64,000 bases of DNA from Stromatinia cepivora (taxonomy: Eukaryota > Ascomycota > Leotiomycetes > Helotiales > Sclerotiniaceae): contig RCTD01000006.1 of NCBI GenBank assembly GCA_014898415.1, positions 1,922,001 through 1,986,000 on the forward strand, given 5' to 3'. The translations under genes and the position numbers were made by a program. Of the stretch, positions 35,039 through 47,149 are shown piece by piece. Within the stretch, counting starts at the first letter, position 1. The number at the start of each line of letters is the position of its first letter. The notes beneath the pieces were generated by a model that ran no database searches, had not been told where the DNA came from, and saw nothing but the letters and a program-made list of their open reading frames with translations.

Positions 35039-35329
35039 TGTCAGAGTCACAAATGGCAAAGAATCAATTAGTCCTAAAACAGCTGTAAAACTTTTCATTA
35101 TCCTTTTCTAACTAGAAGAACCGCTTTCCTTTAAGTCCAATAAAGAGCAATATCGGAACGATAACAAACCGCCGATCATATATTAGAGTTTAATAAATGC
35201 AGAGATTTTACAGAGTTTTCTAATCAATCGACGGCAGACCGTCGGTTGTACGCTTGCTTTTAGCAATGAAGCCGCTTCCTTGTAGAGATTCCTAGCTTTA
35301 CTAGCAACATCCTTCCAACAACCGTAACA
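35039..35329. repeat. solo LTR
   Basis: A 291-bp block, GC-richer than its surroundings, starts TGTCAGAGTCAC and ends AACCGTAACA. It is flanked by a perfect 5-bp TSD tcaaa (35034-35038 and 35330-35334). This is what LTR-LTR recombination leaves behind. It contains a hairpin CGACGG-CAGA-CCGTCG near 35229. Its sequence does not match any other LTR in the window. Confidence 0.8.
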
Positions 35330-35334
35330 TCAAA

Positions 35335-35989
35335 TTACTATCCGGATTTATAACAAACAATTGATTATAATAAATAATAATTTCTTTTACAAAAAGGAAT
35401 AATTTTTAAAATAATTAATAATATATTATTTTAGAAATAGATTTAATTAAATTATATTCCTAAAAATCAATATCTTGATTCAATATCTATACTGGATTTA
35501 TTAATTCTTTTTATTTGATTTACTAGTCCCTTAAAAAAATACTAAGATCTTTTCTTGTATTCGATTTTCTCAAAATTTTCTTTTCAATCATTATTTGCCT
35601 AATATAATTGAAATTTATCTATTTAGCCTTTTTAACCTTTGAAATCTTAAATATAATAATAATCAATAAAAACTTAATTAAAATAGAAAACGAAAATATA
35701 AAAAAAAGATCTATATACCTTTAAAAATTCATTCATTTTACATTGTCATTATGATTAATATACCATAATTTAATAATTACAAGCATTTTCAATTACTATA
35801 TTATAGAATCGATTATTTTTCTATACTTTTCCAACAAAAAACTTTCTTTTTATTATCCAAAATCTTGATTTCGAAGAATATTATAAATAATAATCCAAGA
35901 TCAAAAGATATTTATAATTTTTATATAATTAAATTCTCTTTCATTTCAAAATTATCAAAATCATTTCAGATTTATATATTACACCATTC
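35335..35989. other. AT-rich spacer, no gene seen
   Basis: Low-complexity A/T sequence between the solo LTR and the Gypsy-III LTR. No recognisable protein in any frame. Confidence 0.55.
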
Positions 35990-36332
35990 TGTTACGAGGG
36001 TAGCCGTCTAGATCATATGGAAGTGTTCTAGACTTTCGAAATAGATTTATAATTAAATGTCAAATAGGGATTTTAAGTAATAATAATAATGATATACTAT
36101 TCGTAACTAATAGTAGAGTATATTAAATGATTGATCTTGAATACAAAGCTCTATACAAAGGAAATCCATTTAGATTATATAAACTTTTATGTTTCTATGA
36201 TCACTGGTGATCTTTTATGATTACTCATAATCGCCTATACCGTAATCCTTGATGATCCTTAATAATCATTATTGATCATTTGTAATCATATATCTTGATC
36301 ATATAATATTAGTTGTATAGCCTATCGTAATA
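35990..36332 (-). repeat. Gypsy-III 3' LTR
   Basis: 343 bp bounded by 8-bp inverted ends TGTTACGA ... TCGTAATA (the last from TCGTAACA by C-to-T). Positions 36197-36305 contain a degenerate 10-12-bp tandem pattern of TGATC/TAATC units. The partner LTR is outside the window. Confidence 0.65.
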
Positions 36333-36595
36333 TTATTTCCCTTTTAGATTAGCATTTGTTTCAAGTGTAATAAAAGGTAGAGTTTTCTTTTTCGTGGTTA
36401 TTTCATATATTTCTTTATTTCTTTTCTATCATATCTATAAACCATACACCCAAATCTATAGCTCGACATATTGATTTATATTCTTGTATATAAAAAGGTT
36501 TATCCACTGTTATACTTTATTTTTGTTGTATTAAAAGAAATACTGTTTCACTGTGTAAGGTTATCGAGGATTTATAAAGATGTAATGAATATATT

Positions 36596-37015
36596 TTGGT
36601 AGGTAATAATGTTAAGTATAATATATTTAATTCTTTTTACGAGGATTGGGTGATTTTGAAAAGGGAGGAAATGAAACTTTGTTATAAAAAGAAGGAAATT
36701 TTAACAAAATTCTTGAAACTGAAGAAAATGGAGGATAACTTTTGTAAATATATTTCCGAAATGTTTTATTATGGATTTAGATCCTTTAACGAATTAGATG
36801 AAATAAAGGAAAAAGAAAGATTGGAAAATGAGCGTGTAGAGAAAGAGAAAGAGTAAGCAGGTATTGATCTGTCGATGTTTGCCGAGGTTAATTCGAATAT
36901 ATTGAACGATTTTGATTTTTTTTTCTTCTTAAATCCTTCAGATCCTTTCTAAAGAGATCTGGATAGTGTTGGTGAAATTATTTCAATAGGTTAGGAATAT
37001 CAAGGTTCTTTTTAA
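36596..37015 (+). pseudogene. antisense accessory ORF of Gypsy-III
   Basis: On the + strand, opposite to pol, one frame reads KREEMKLCYKKKEILTKFLK, MFYYGFRSFNELDEIKEKER, then after a stop AGIDLSMFAEVNSNILNDFD, NPSDPF, DLDSVGEI and a final EYQGSF. The pattern is a charged coiled coil, then an RGxxSxDELDExEE-like core, then a P-x-DPFW-like tail. It resembles small hypothetical proteins I recall next to fungal gypsy pol genes, but I know no function. Internal stops (36854, near 36949 and near 36991) are single transitions from Gln or Trp codons. It lies between the end of integrase and the 3' LTR. Confidence 0.6.
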
Positions 37016-37029
37016 ATTCCCATATATTT

Positions 37030-38120
37030 TTTGAATATAGATAGTCCTATTATTTGATTAAATATTTGATTATATTTCTAATGTATTTATAATCTAATAT
37101 TATTTCGATATCATATATAGCATTAGAATTGATTGATTTCATTTCTATAAATAATACATTTGGTGTTTCTGATAATATTGATTTAAGTAAGGATATATAG
37201 AATATTAAATGGATATTTATAATGTATAATAGTTTTAGTTTATAATTGATTGATCTAATTACCTTATCGATTTTGAATGGTTTTAGTTTCTTATAATTCA
37301 GTTTATCACTTGATCATTTTATTTATATATTTTTTTTGAATAAGATAAACTTTATTTTTCTTTTTCAAAATAGATTTTATATTATATAATTCGTTGTAGT
37401 ACAATACTATTCTTAAAGTAATAAATTATAAATCCAAAAAAAGTTGTTCTTATAGTTCCTTGATTTCTGTAATATCTTTTATAATTTCCTTTATATTTGT
37501 ATTTTGTAATAATAATGATTTATATACTAATGGATTGAATTCAAAGTTAGTATAAACTGGTATCACCTTTGTGGTTTTTGTTTCTAATGTATTATATACG
37601 AATTATACCAAAAATAATAGTTTAACTTAATTATCTTGTTTATAATTGATATAATATTAAAGATAGATTTTTATCGTTTGGTTTTATTATTCTATTTGGC
37701 CATTTGTTTGTAGATAAAAAACTATCGAAAACTTTCTTTTGATTCCAAGCAATACTATAAGGGTAAATCAAAACTTCGATATGAATAATTTATTTTTATT
37801 TGAAATAATTTCATTTAATACATTGTAAATACTAATCATATTCTTTATGAATATATAAGCAAGATTATCTGCTATCAAATTTCACAGAATAGTATTATAT
37901 AAACGAATTTGATTAATCTATTTGTTATCATTAAAATGAAATCGTATTTCTTCTAGGTAATCGGATCTTTAGATATTGATAGTTTTACTACAAAATTCCA
38001 AATAATGGATTTCTATAATTGAATAAGTAGTTCGGGGGTTTTGAACTGATTATAAAATGTATATCAGGCGGCTTTATTCCTTATACAAGTATTATAATTC
38101 CCAATCATATTTTCAACTAT
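37030..38120 (-). pseudogene. Gypsy-III integrase, main part
   Basis: The minus-strand reading has NTCIRNKAA (zinc-finger end), YNQFKTPE, SIIWNFVVKLSISKDPIT, NRLIKFVYIILF, EIISNKNKLFIS, QTNGQIE and NKIIKLNYYFWYNSYI. This is the canonical Ty3/gypsy integrase core. The two catalytic Asp residues (usual MDFIVKLP and SDRD) are Asn here (WNFVVKL, SNKN); the Glu is kept. Several stops are present. Confidence 0.88.
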
Positions 38121-38411
38121 TGTGAAAGAGGTAGGTCGAGATACATGCGTCCCGATAGCACGCTACAAAGGGAAATGGGAATTGGAACTGATCAAATTAT
38201 ATTGTAGAGGCTTCAAGTAGTAAAACTAGTAGATTTAGATAATGGTTTGAGTTGTATATAAATAGGGTACAAAAAGATTAATAGAAAAACAATTGATTTC
38301 ATCAAAGAGAGGAGAACAGAACCCTTTTTTATATCTAATTACAAAGAGTTATATAATTATATAACTACGAACTAGTTATACATTAAACCTTAATATTCCA
38401 ACTTTTTTATA
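38121..38411 (-). repeat. Gypsy-II 3' LTR
   Basis: On the + strand it starts TGTGAAAGAGGTAGGTCG and ends in a mutated ACTTTTTTATA (from ACTCTCTCACA). Preceded by ctat, half of the 4-bp TSD. Confidence 0.88.
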
Positions 38412-38579
38412 TTCTTTCCTTCTCCGGAATATATATTCTATTTGATCTCAGAACAATTACAGAAAGTAAAAACCAAATAGATTAAAAGATAATTAAACTA
38501 GAGAAAACCAATTAGAGTATCAACAAATTAAAACGATGAGCAATTTTTAAGATCGTTTTAAAAAAACAGTATATTCCAG

Positions 38580-41500
38580 ATTCTTATTGATCCAAATCTA
38601 CTTTTATCACCTCTCTATCAAATTTGATAGAAACTTCAGATTCCTAAAAAATATCTTTATTATTCTTTCCATTTCCGATTTTTCTTAAATATTTAATTGA
38701 ATGTTTTACAACGGATTTCGTATTTGTAATAGGACTTTTTGATGATTCCTGAATACAATTTGAATAGCGAATAAAAGCTTTTAATATTACAGGCTTTTAT
38801 TCAATATTAAAAGAGTGATTCTTTCTTTTATTATTAGATCTTATAGAAGGCTTCTTTGTTGGAAGACGATTCGTCTGTTCTTCATCTAATTCATAATCTG
38901 TATTAGGGATTGAAACAATACCTTATATTCCAGAAAGCCCAATAGGGGATTCTGATGACTGGATTATTTCAATAGATTTGGATAGTATTATAGATTGATT
39001 CTGAATTGGTTTTCGTTTTGTAATTTTCTTCTCTTTTCTTATTAACTTTTTTGATATAGATTGAGATTTTCTAATAAGAGATTCTTCTTTAATTAGATTT
39101 ATAATCTCCCAATTACTAGTATTCTCTCAATCAGGGAATTCATTATCTTCGAGATCCTTATCATAAAAAGTTTTTTATTATTATAAAAGTATATTATAAT
39201 CTATAAATAAGAATCGATTTCTTTATTGCTTTTCTTCTTCTTGGAACATTTCAAATTGAATGATCAGATTCATTATTATAAGATTATATTATCGTTTATA
39301 TCAAAGTTCGAATTCATTGTTATTGATTTCGAATAATTTATTTGTTATTCTCTTAATAATATTAGAATCCCAAAATAGATATCCCAAAAAGATTATAGAA
39401 AGATAATCTCATAGAACAAAATTAATATTAAAAGAAAAGGATCAGAAGATATAAAGATTTTCTCTATTAAATTTGTTTAATTCAAAAAGGATAATCTGAT
39501 TTTGAAGAGATCTTTGAAGATTTTTATAAAAACTATTATCCTCTATATTCTTTTTGTTCGATACTACAATTAAATAGAAGATCGATACCAAAATCGATTT
39601 ATAAAATCCAAAAGAATCAATATATTATAAAATAGCATTTAATCAAATTACAATTGCTCAGGATTCAAGCTTAACCAAGATCTTCCAACAGAATTGATTT
39701 TTTTGTTCGGCCTTCTAGAAAGCTTCCTTTTTTGTTATTCAATTAAAATTATACTATAATTGATAAATGAAAGAGTACTTTTTTAGGAATTCCCAAATTA
39801 AATTGTTGTTGTTATTTAGCTTATAAGGAATAAGAATTTGATGTTTTTTATAAAAACTTTTAATCGATTCCCCTGATTTAGAAAGGTCGATCATAATAAT
39901 CACTCTTTTTAAAGCTTTTTCTCATTTACTCTTAGAAATTAGATAAAAAAGATTAAAGAAAGAATAACAAAAGTTAAACTTTTTATTATAATCAGGAAAA
40001 TATAATACAGATAAGAGTATTGGTATAAAACGGAACTCCTTATCTATTCGAATATAAACAGCAATATATTATAATATAGGATCATATCTCAAAAGAAATT
40101 GAATGATCGAAAAATAGCAATTCGGAAACAAGCCTCCTTTAAAGATTTTACGGAAATGCTATTTGTAAACAATGAAAATATCTTTATAAATATTTTGCAA
40201 ATCGAATCTATTTTTTTGTTTGAAGAGATATTGAAATGAAGGGATATATAGGGTAAAATAGTTCTCAAAGGATTTTTTGTTTGATAGTTTTAGTAGAAGA
40301 AGGTTATCTTTGAGAGCTTTGTTAGAGTTCGGGGAATAAAAGTTTTCTATCAAGTCGAATCGATTGAAGCCGAAGATTTACTTTGATCATTCTAAAGCCA
40401 AAGATTGATACAAATGGAATTAAGAGTAAAAAGCCCTTATCAATTTCATTTCGTTAATACATTTTCGGTTCCTAATAACAGTTACCAATCTATTTCATAA
40501 TTCTTTAACCGAAATATACTTCGACTTTAGATCAAGAAGCTTTATTAAAATATACAAATAATATATATATAAAGCATCTATAATGATTTGCTCTCCCAAC
40601 GATACAATAACTTTCTACCCTATTTGATTAACAATATATCCATCATCTATTAAAGAGTACTATCCTTCTTCAAGTTAATAATCTAAATCGCAAGAATAGC
40701 TTTTCAACTTCTATAAAGAATTTAAGACCATCTTAAAATTATCAGAGACTGAATTATTATTATCTGAAACAAACTCTGCATTATAATCAGTCATATAATG
40801 ATAAAATATGAATCTATCCAGAATAGATAAATAAAAAAAGGCTTTTTTCGAAAAATCAAAATAATAACCTTGCTTTTCTTATTTATCGATGTTCGCAATT
40901 GTAGACTTCGAAATTGGTATAATCGTTTGAGAATGGAGAAGTCGGTATATACAAAGGGTATCTGGTATGACAATTACTTTTAATCGTTCTTCAATATTAG
41001 ATTCCTTTTCATTATCATCATTATCGAAGAGTATCGGGGCAGTTTCTATAGTAATTATTTTATGAATAAACTTATTCCTTTGTTGAATTTTAAAAAGGTT
41101 TTTATCTTTATAATATTCTTTTAGAAACCCAAAATTATTAAGAGTAAATCTATAAATTCTGAGGATAGAATTCTATACAAAATCGTAAAGGAGAGATATC
41201 CAATCTTTTTTATTCTTTATATCAGCTTTTATAATGAATTTATATATAATACAGAAATCTATAAGGTTATACTTTTTGATTCCTTTGTCTTTCTTTTATA
41301 CAAAATATTCGGTTATATACCCATTTAGAAACTTTACAAGGATTTGAGAACTGAAATAAGAAATGTAATAGATTATATTCATTTTTATTAAAACACTATT
41401 TAAATTTATATCCTCCAATCAAAAATAAACAAAAGCTTTTCCTTAAACAATTGTTCAAATTCTTTCGAGATTTTTAAAACCTTCTTTAACTTTATTATAA

Positions 41501-42250
41501 TATTATTCAACAAATTGAATTATATTATTATTCTTAACAAAATAACCGGTTTTGGAAAGATCAATCATTTTATAAAACTTCTGATCTTCGATTCGATCTT
41601 TTACTTCATTTACAAAATTTCCAATAAGGTTAGTAATATTTATAAAGTAATTAAACTATTGTTTAAAAATATTATATTTCTTTTTAATTTCAAGAATCTT
41701 AATAAATACAAATACTTCGATTTCGTTATTGAAAGATTAATTTTTATATCGAACAAAAAAAGAGGTATTATTGTTAATAAAATAGAAGATTATAATTTGA
41801 TTAAATCCTTCTTTAGATATTATATCAAAACTTAAATAAAAATTTATATAAATAATAAAATAAGTGTAAGTAAAGAATTAATAATTTCAAATCAAATTAT
41901 TAAAAAAACCAGATTTAAAAAGAAAATATTGAATTATTCAAATATTGTTTAGGAATTATTTATAAATTGTTCAAAAGCAAGATCAATAGTATAATAAGTT
42001 TTTCAAAAAGAATTCAAACATTCTTCCCCTTCCAAGAATTATAAGGCTTTTCTTATTAAACTTCTTAATTGATGAATAAAAGTTTATAATAATAATTCTT
42101 CTTCAATTTATTATATTTGTTTTCTTCCTTTTAATTCTATATTATCTTGCGATTAGATAAAGAATAGTCCTTAATTGTTTATCATTTTTTATTTGGACGA
42201 TTATAGATATTTAGAAATTCGATTCTTTTGATTTATTTATTTATACAAAT
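38580..42250 (-). pseudogene. Gypsy-II third ORF
   Basis: Minus-strand homologue of the Gypsy-I ORF at 50.5-54.0 kb. For example, 40353-40159 reads SNKALKDNLLLLKLSNK ... PSFQYLFKQKNRFDLQNIYK, matching the plus-strand copy near 52.3-52.5 kb. The product is unknown. Confidence 0.7.
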
Positions 42251-43291
42251 CTTTAGAATTATTATTTATAAAGAGATCTGAGTATAAAATATATTTCTTA
42301 AAATAAATATCTATATAGATTCTATCAAACAGGATACCATTTATTTCTTCAAAGGTGTATGTATATAGAAAAACCCTTCAACTTTTTTATTATTTTATAA
42401 AATCTATACTATTTGAAAGCAAATTTTGTATTACAAAATATATCGATTTTTGATCAGGAATTGTGATATAGAACTATATCTCCAATTCGAATATTCTTAT
42501 CCAATATTTTGCGATCGAGATTATATCGAAGTTTACCATCTTCCTGGTAACACCATTTGCAAAGGATTGCTTCTTCAATATCCTTATCTAATATTTTTAA
42601 TTGTTGTATTCTAATAATTAATAAATCTTTCTGGATTCGTATATTTTCTTAATCAAGGATTCTTTAAATCGTATAAATAATTTCAAAAAGTAATATAATC
42701 TTCTATTTATAGATTAATTCAAATAATATTTTGTTTATTGATTTGTAAATTGAGATACGGTTAACGAATAATATAATTTTCAATTATTCAGATCATTTAT
42801 ATTCTCTTTATAATAAACAGGAAAATATTTCCGCAATAAAATAATGATCTCTTTCTATTATTCTATTGATTTGTAGATAATAAGCTAATATCTTAATTTT
42901 ATCGATTCTATACTTTTCGCAATAAATAAATACAGTATTTTTGTTCTCAGGCCCTCTATTCATAATGATTTCTTCAAAGAGATTATAATAATAAACAACT
43001 TTATAAAGGAACTTGATAATCGCTTTCGAAATAGTATTCTATAAAGCTTTAGTTTCCATTCAATCATTTAGATCTTCTTATAAAATAATAAAACATTTGA
43101 ATCCATAATTGTTAAGTATTTTCGTAATATCTATATCGATTTTATATTAAATATTTAAGGTCCAAATAACAATTATTGATTCATTTATTTATTTTGATGA
43201 TCTGAATTAATAAACGGAATAAAAAGTAATTTAATTTTTCATATCCTTATATATCCCATTCCATCAATAACAACTACACATTTTAATATAT

Positions 43292-43582
43292 TGTGAGAGA
43301 GTTGGGGTATCAAGGCCTAACACATAGCTAATTCGTAGTCATATGGTTATATGACTCTTCGTAGTTAGATATAAAAGAGGGCTCTGCTCCCCTCTCCTTA
43401 AAGGAAATCAATTGTTTTCTATTAGTCTTTTTGTATTCTATTTATATACAACCCAAATCATTATTTAAACCTACTAGTTTTACTATTTAAAACTTCTACA
43501 ATATAATCTGATCAATTCCAATTCCTATTTCCCTTTGTAGCATACTATCGGAACATATATATTTCGATCTATCTTTTTCATA
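43292..43582 (+). repeat. Gypsy-I 5' LTR
   Basis: Starts TGTGAGAGAGTTGGGG and ends CTTTTTCATA (from CTCTTTCACA). Contains a CT-rich GGCTCTGCTCCCCTCTCC segment. Confidence 0.9.
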
Positions 43583-44604
43583 ATAATGATCTACACTGGA
43601 TTCGAATTGTATGGTTTATATTGTATAAATATATCTGCAAGGAAATTATGATTGAAAAGAAAGTAGAATTAGTAGTTTATAGATAAAAAAGATGGGATTG
43701 ATTTTGAAAGGATAATTTTTTCAAAAATGTGGGATTATTAAATTCTGAGTAAGAAAGTTTTGATTATTGAAATTCCTTTATTCATGTTTATCCATTATAT
43801 TGAAGACGAATTATTTTTCAGTAGAATTATTATTCTATTTTTTATATTAAAAGGAATATATCAACGAAAATTTTATTCGGGGATATAATTAGTAATACTA
43901 AGAGTATATTAGAATTCCAAATATAATGAAATCCTTATTTGTAAACGAATCATTTATCTTTGTGAGCAAAAAAACTTTAATCCCAAGAATGATTTTAATT
44001 AAATGTGATCAATTATATTGAAGGATTTTGAACACCTTATATATCTCTAAAACTATTTGAATGCTTAAATGTGTATTAAAGTAATAAAAAGGATTAGGTA
44101 TAATATACTAAATTATTATTTTTGATATCGGCAATCAAAAATTTAAGATATATTTTAAAAAACTTTTAGCTAAAAAATTTGAGATTTATGTATTCCTTTG
44201 GAAAAAGGAAAACCTTGGGAAGGATTATATATATCTTTTCTTTTCTTTTGAAGATTTATTAAGGGAAAATTATGAATATTGAAAACTATCGAGAATTAAA
44301 TATTGAATCAGATTCTAACGAATCGAATACTTTTTAATTAAATTACGATAATATAATGGATAACTTTGATTTATTTATAAGATTGAATTTCCTACAAGAT
44401 ACTCTTTAAAAATCAAAGGATAATACTATTACTCCAATTATTAATTCTTTTAAATCCATCGAAGAATTCTTTATTGATGGTAATAAAAATCCTATTAAAA
44501 AAGAAGAAAAAACAAAGAAAACCAAAAAAGAAAAAGAATTAAATCAACAATAACAAAATCTATCAAAAATTCTATTTATTATTCGTACTAAAAATTATAT
44601 ATAT

Positions 44605-46221
44605 ATGTTCCCTATTATACTATATATTAAAAATGCTGTTACCCCCATTTTCAATAGAATCAATATATTTGACTTCCTTATAATTTGGGATACCTTACAA
44701 ATTGATTGTAGTATATCTGATGAGGAAATGCGAACTCGATTTCTTTGGTATTACAACCATACCACTGCTGTCCAAATCAAATTTATACCGGAATACAACT
44801 CTATTAGATATAATTGGAAAGAAGGGTTGAAATCAACATTACTCCAATACTTTTGCGATTACAATACCCAATAAATAATAAATACCCGAGATTTTCTTGA
44901 TCAATTTATTGATAATCAGTATAACAAGAATGAAAAGGATTATAATATAAATCCAATAATGATAAAGGATTATATTGTTAAGTTTGTGTTTTCGGTTATT
45001 CAATTTATTGATAATTATATAATCATCGAATTCGAAGCTGGAAGGATGTTCCTGTATAACCTGTATATCCAAATGGGAAAGAAGATTACTAGATAGTTTA
45101 AAATTGATCTCGATAATCCTGCTTCTATGAATTTCAAAAGAATGATGAACAAAGCCTACAAATGATACTTTTCTGAGGATTCTGTTGCCCGAATTTATGA
45201 AAGATTTAAGTTTCATTAGGCTATTATTTTCCAGGCTATATATGAATATATGAAAACCCTATTTGTCTTCGATGCCAATACAAAGCCTTATTCTCAAGGA
45301 CAAAAGATAGAGGACATTATAAATGAAATCATTGATCTCTTAAATAAGTTTAATATAAATCATTTAAAAGCGAGAGTTAAAGGTATGAGGGATTCGAAAT
45401 TATTCTTCTCGTTATTACAATATCAAACTACTTATCGAGGAGACAATATGAGATATAATGATTATCCTATTCAGGATGAACAGGAGGGAATTCTTCTTGA
45501 TATGAATGAAGCTTACAAAAAGGATTATCTCTATTACTATTATTTTGGAAGATTTCTTTATAATGATAATTATATTATAAAACAAAATTACCCTAAAAAG
45601 ATCAATAATATTAATATTAAATTATATTATTATAATGAATACAGAGTTTTCATATTTAATCCTAAAAAATATTTCAATCTTTTTCCAATCTTCAAATAAA
45701 AGGATTCCCCAGAAAATTATTAAATTGAAATATATACAAAAACTTATAGGTTTGATCAGTAAAAGAAACGATTGAAGAAATCCAATACTAAGGATAATTC
45801 GCTGAATCTTGGAGTCTTTAATATTGAAATCGTGAGGGGTACATTTATAAATAATGTTAATTATTAAGGAAGGGAAATTATTAATATCAATATAATTACC
45901 CAACCTAAAAAAGCCTTAAGGCTATAAAGCCGACCATCTAAAAAGTCCAAATCGATAGAATGGAATGGAGTTGATAAATCTCAAAAATCGTCAAACATTC
46001 TTTGAAAGGTATTGCTCAGAATAATGGATCAAATTGAAAGGGAAAGGCTAAAGAAAGAATTCTTTAATAAGAATGAAACCATGAATATTGACGAAAGTGA
46101 AGAAGACGAAGCAGAAGAATCTCAGGGAGGGAAGGGCCTTCCTAAATCCAATAAGAATGATATAATACGAGAGGATAGAATATTCAACTTTCATATTAGA
46201 TCCTTAAGAATAAAGAAGTAA
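44605..46221 (+). pseudogene. Gypsy-I gag-like ORF
   Basis: One frame family runs from FPIILYIKNAVTPIF through YNSIRYNWKEGLKSTLLQYF, TLFVFDANTKPYSQGQKIED and QTTYRGDNMRYNDYPI, then an acidic stretch (ESEEDEAEESQGG) and a basic end (HIRSLRIKK). It is first in the element and precedes the protease, so gag is the likely role. The capsid fold itself is not obvious to me. Stops at several former Gln/Trp/Arg codons. Confidence 0.6.
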
Positions 46222-46439
46222 GCATTAATTACTATTTATATTATAGAATCCTTAACAGAAATCTTGGAATAGATTTGTAAAATTGAAATCCTGATAATAA
46301 TTGAAATTGTTTTTATATATATATTAGATTTTCTTAAATAAATTTTCAAGAAAGTATTAATCGCAGATATTGAAGAACAAAAAAAGCTTTTCAGAAATTC
46401 AGAAATTCCTGCCGAAAAAGCTATAATAATCTTAACAAT

Positions 46440-46815
46440 TATTAATCATTTAAACGTTTTCTTTAATTATCAATCAAAAGAAATATACAATATATTTACT
46501 ATCATTGTAATCTTTATAGGTAAGAATATCAAGATTAATGATATTATCGATTCGGGATTGATAATCAATATAATGAGCTTAAAAGTTGTAAGAGAATTGG
46601 GATTCACAATATACGAATATAAGGCGATAATAATTACCCTTAATGAGAATATCATTATTTTGTATGGATTGATTGAAGATATAGAAGTTAATTTTGAAGG
46701 AATTAAGAATATCATCGATATTTTTGTTTTGAATAATATCAAAGATTTATTACTATTAAAGATGCTATACCTATTTACAAGAAAGATCGATTTTGAATAT
46801 AAAGAAGATGAATAG
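46440..46815 (+). pseudogene. Gypsy-I aspartic protease
   Basis: Contains INDIIDSGLIINIMSLKVV with the catalytic D-S-G intact at about 46542-46550. It continues IYEYKAIIITLNENIIILYG and DIFVLNNIKDLLLLKM, the flap and C-terminal strands of a retropepsin. Open through 46558-46815. Confidence 0.85.
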
Positions 46816-47149
46816 ATTGTATAGATTACTAATAATAATGATGTTAATAAGGCCGATTACTGAACAATTGGACCAAAATGCAAAGCAGATATTATAAAAA
46901 CTGGTCTTGAAAAGCCGGGAAAAGAATAAATAATACAAATCCTAGGGATTATACCGATAACCTTCCAAAAGTCCTAAATGCCATCAAAAATAAAGAGAAA
47001 TTTGAAGAATTCATTAAAAACCATTTTCCAGAACTCCTGATTAACATCCCAAATTTTAAGATGATCTTAAATTCTATAAAGCTCAGTATAAACACCATTC
47101 GAATTGACCTTGATTTTAATATCGAAGATATATTTGATAACATTGAAGA

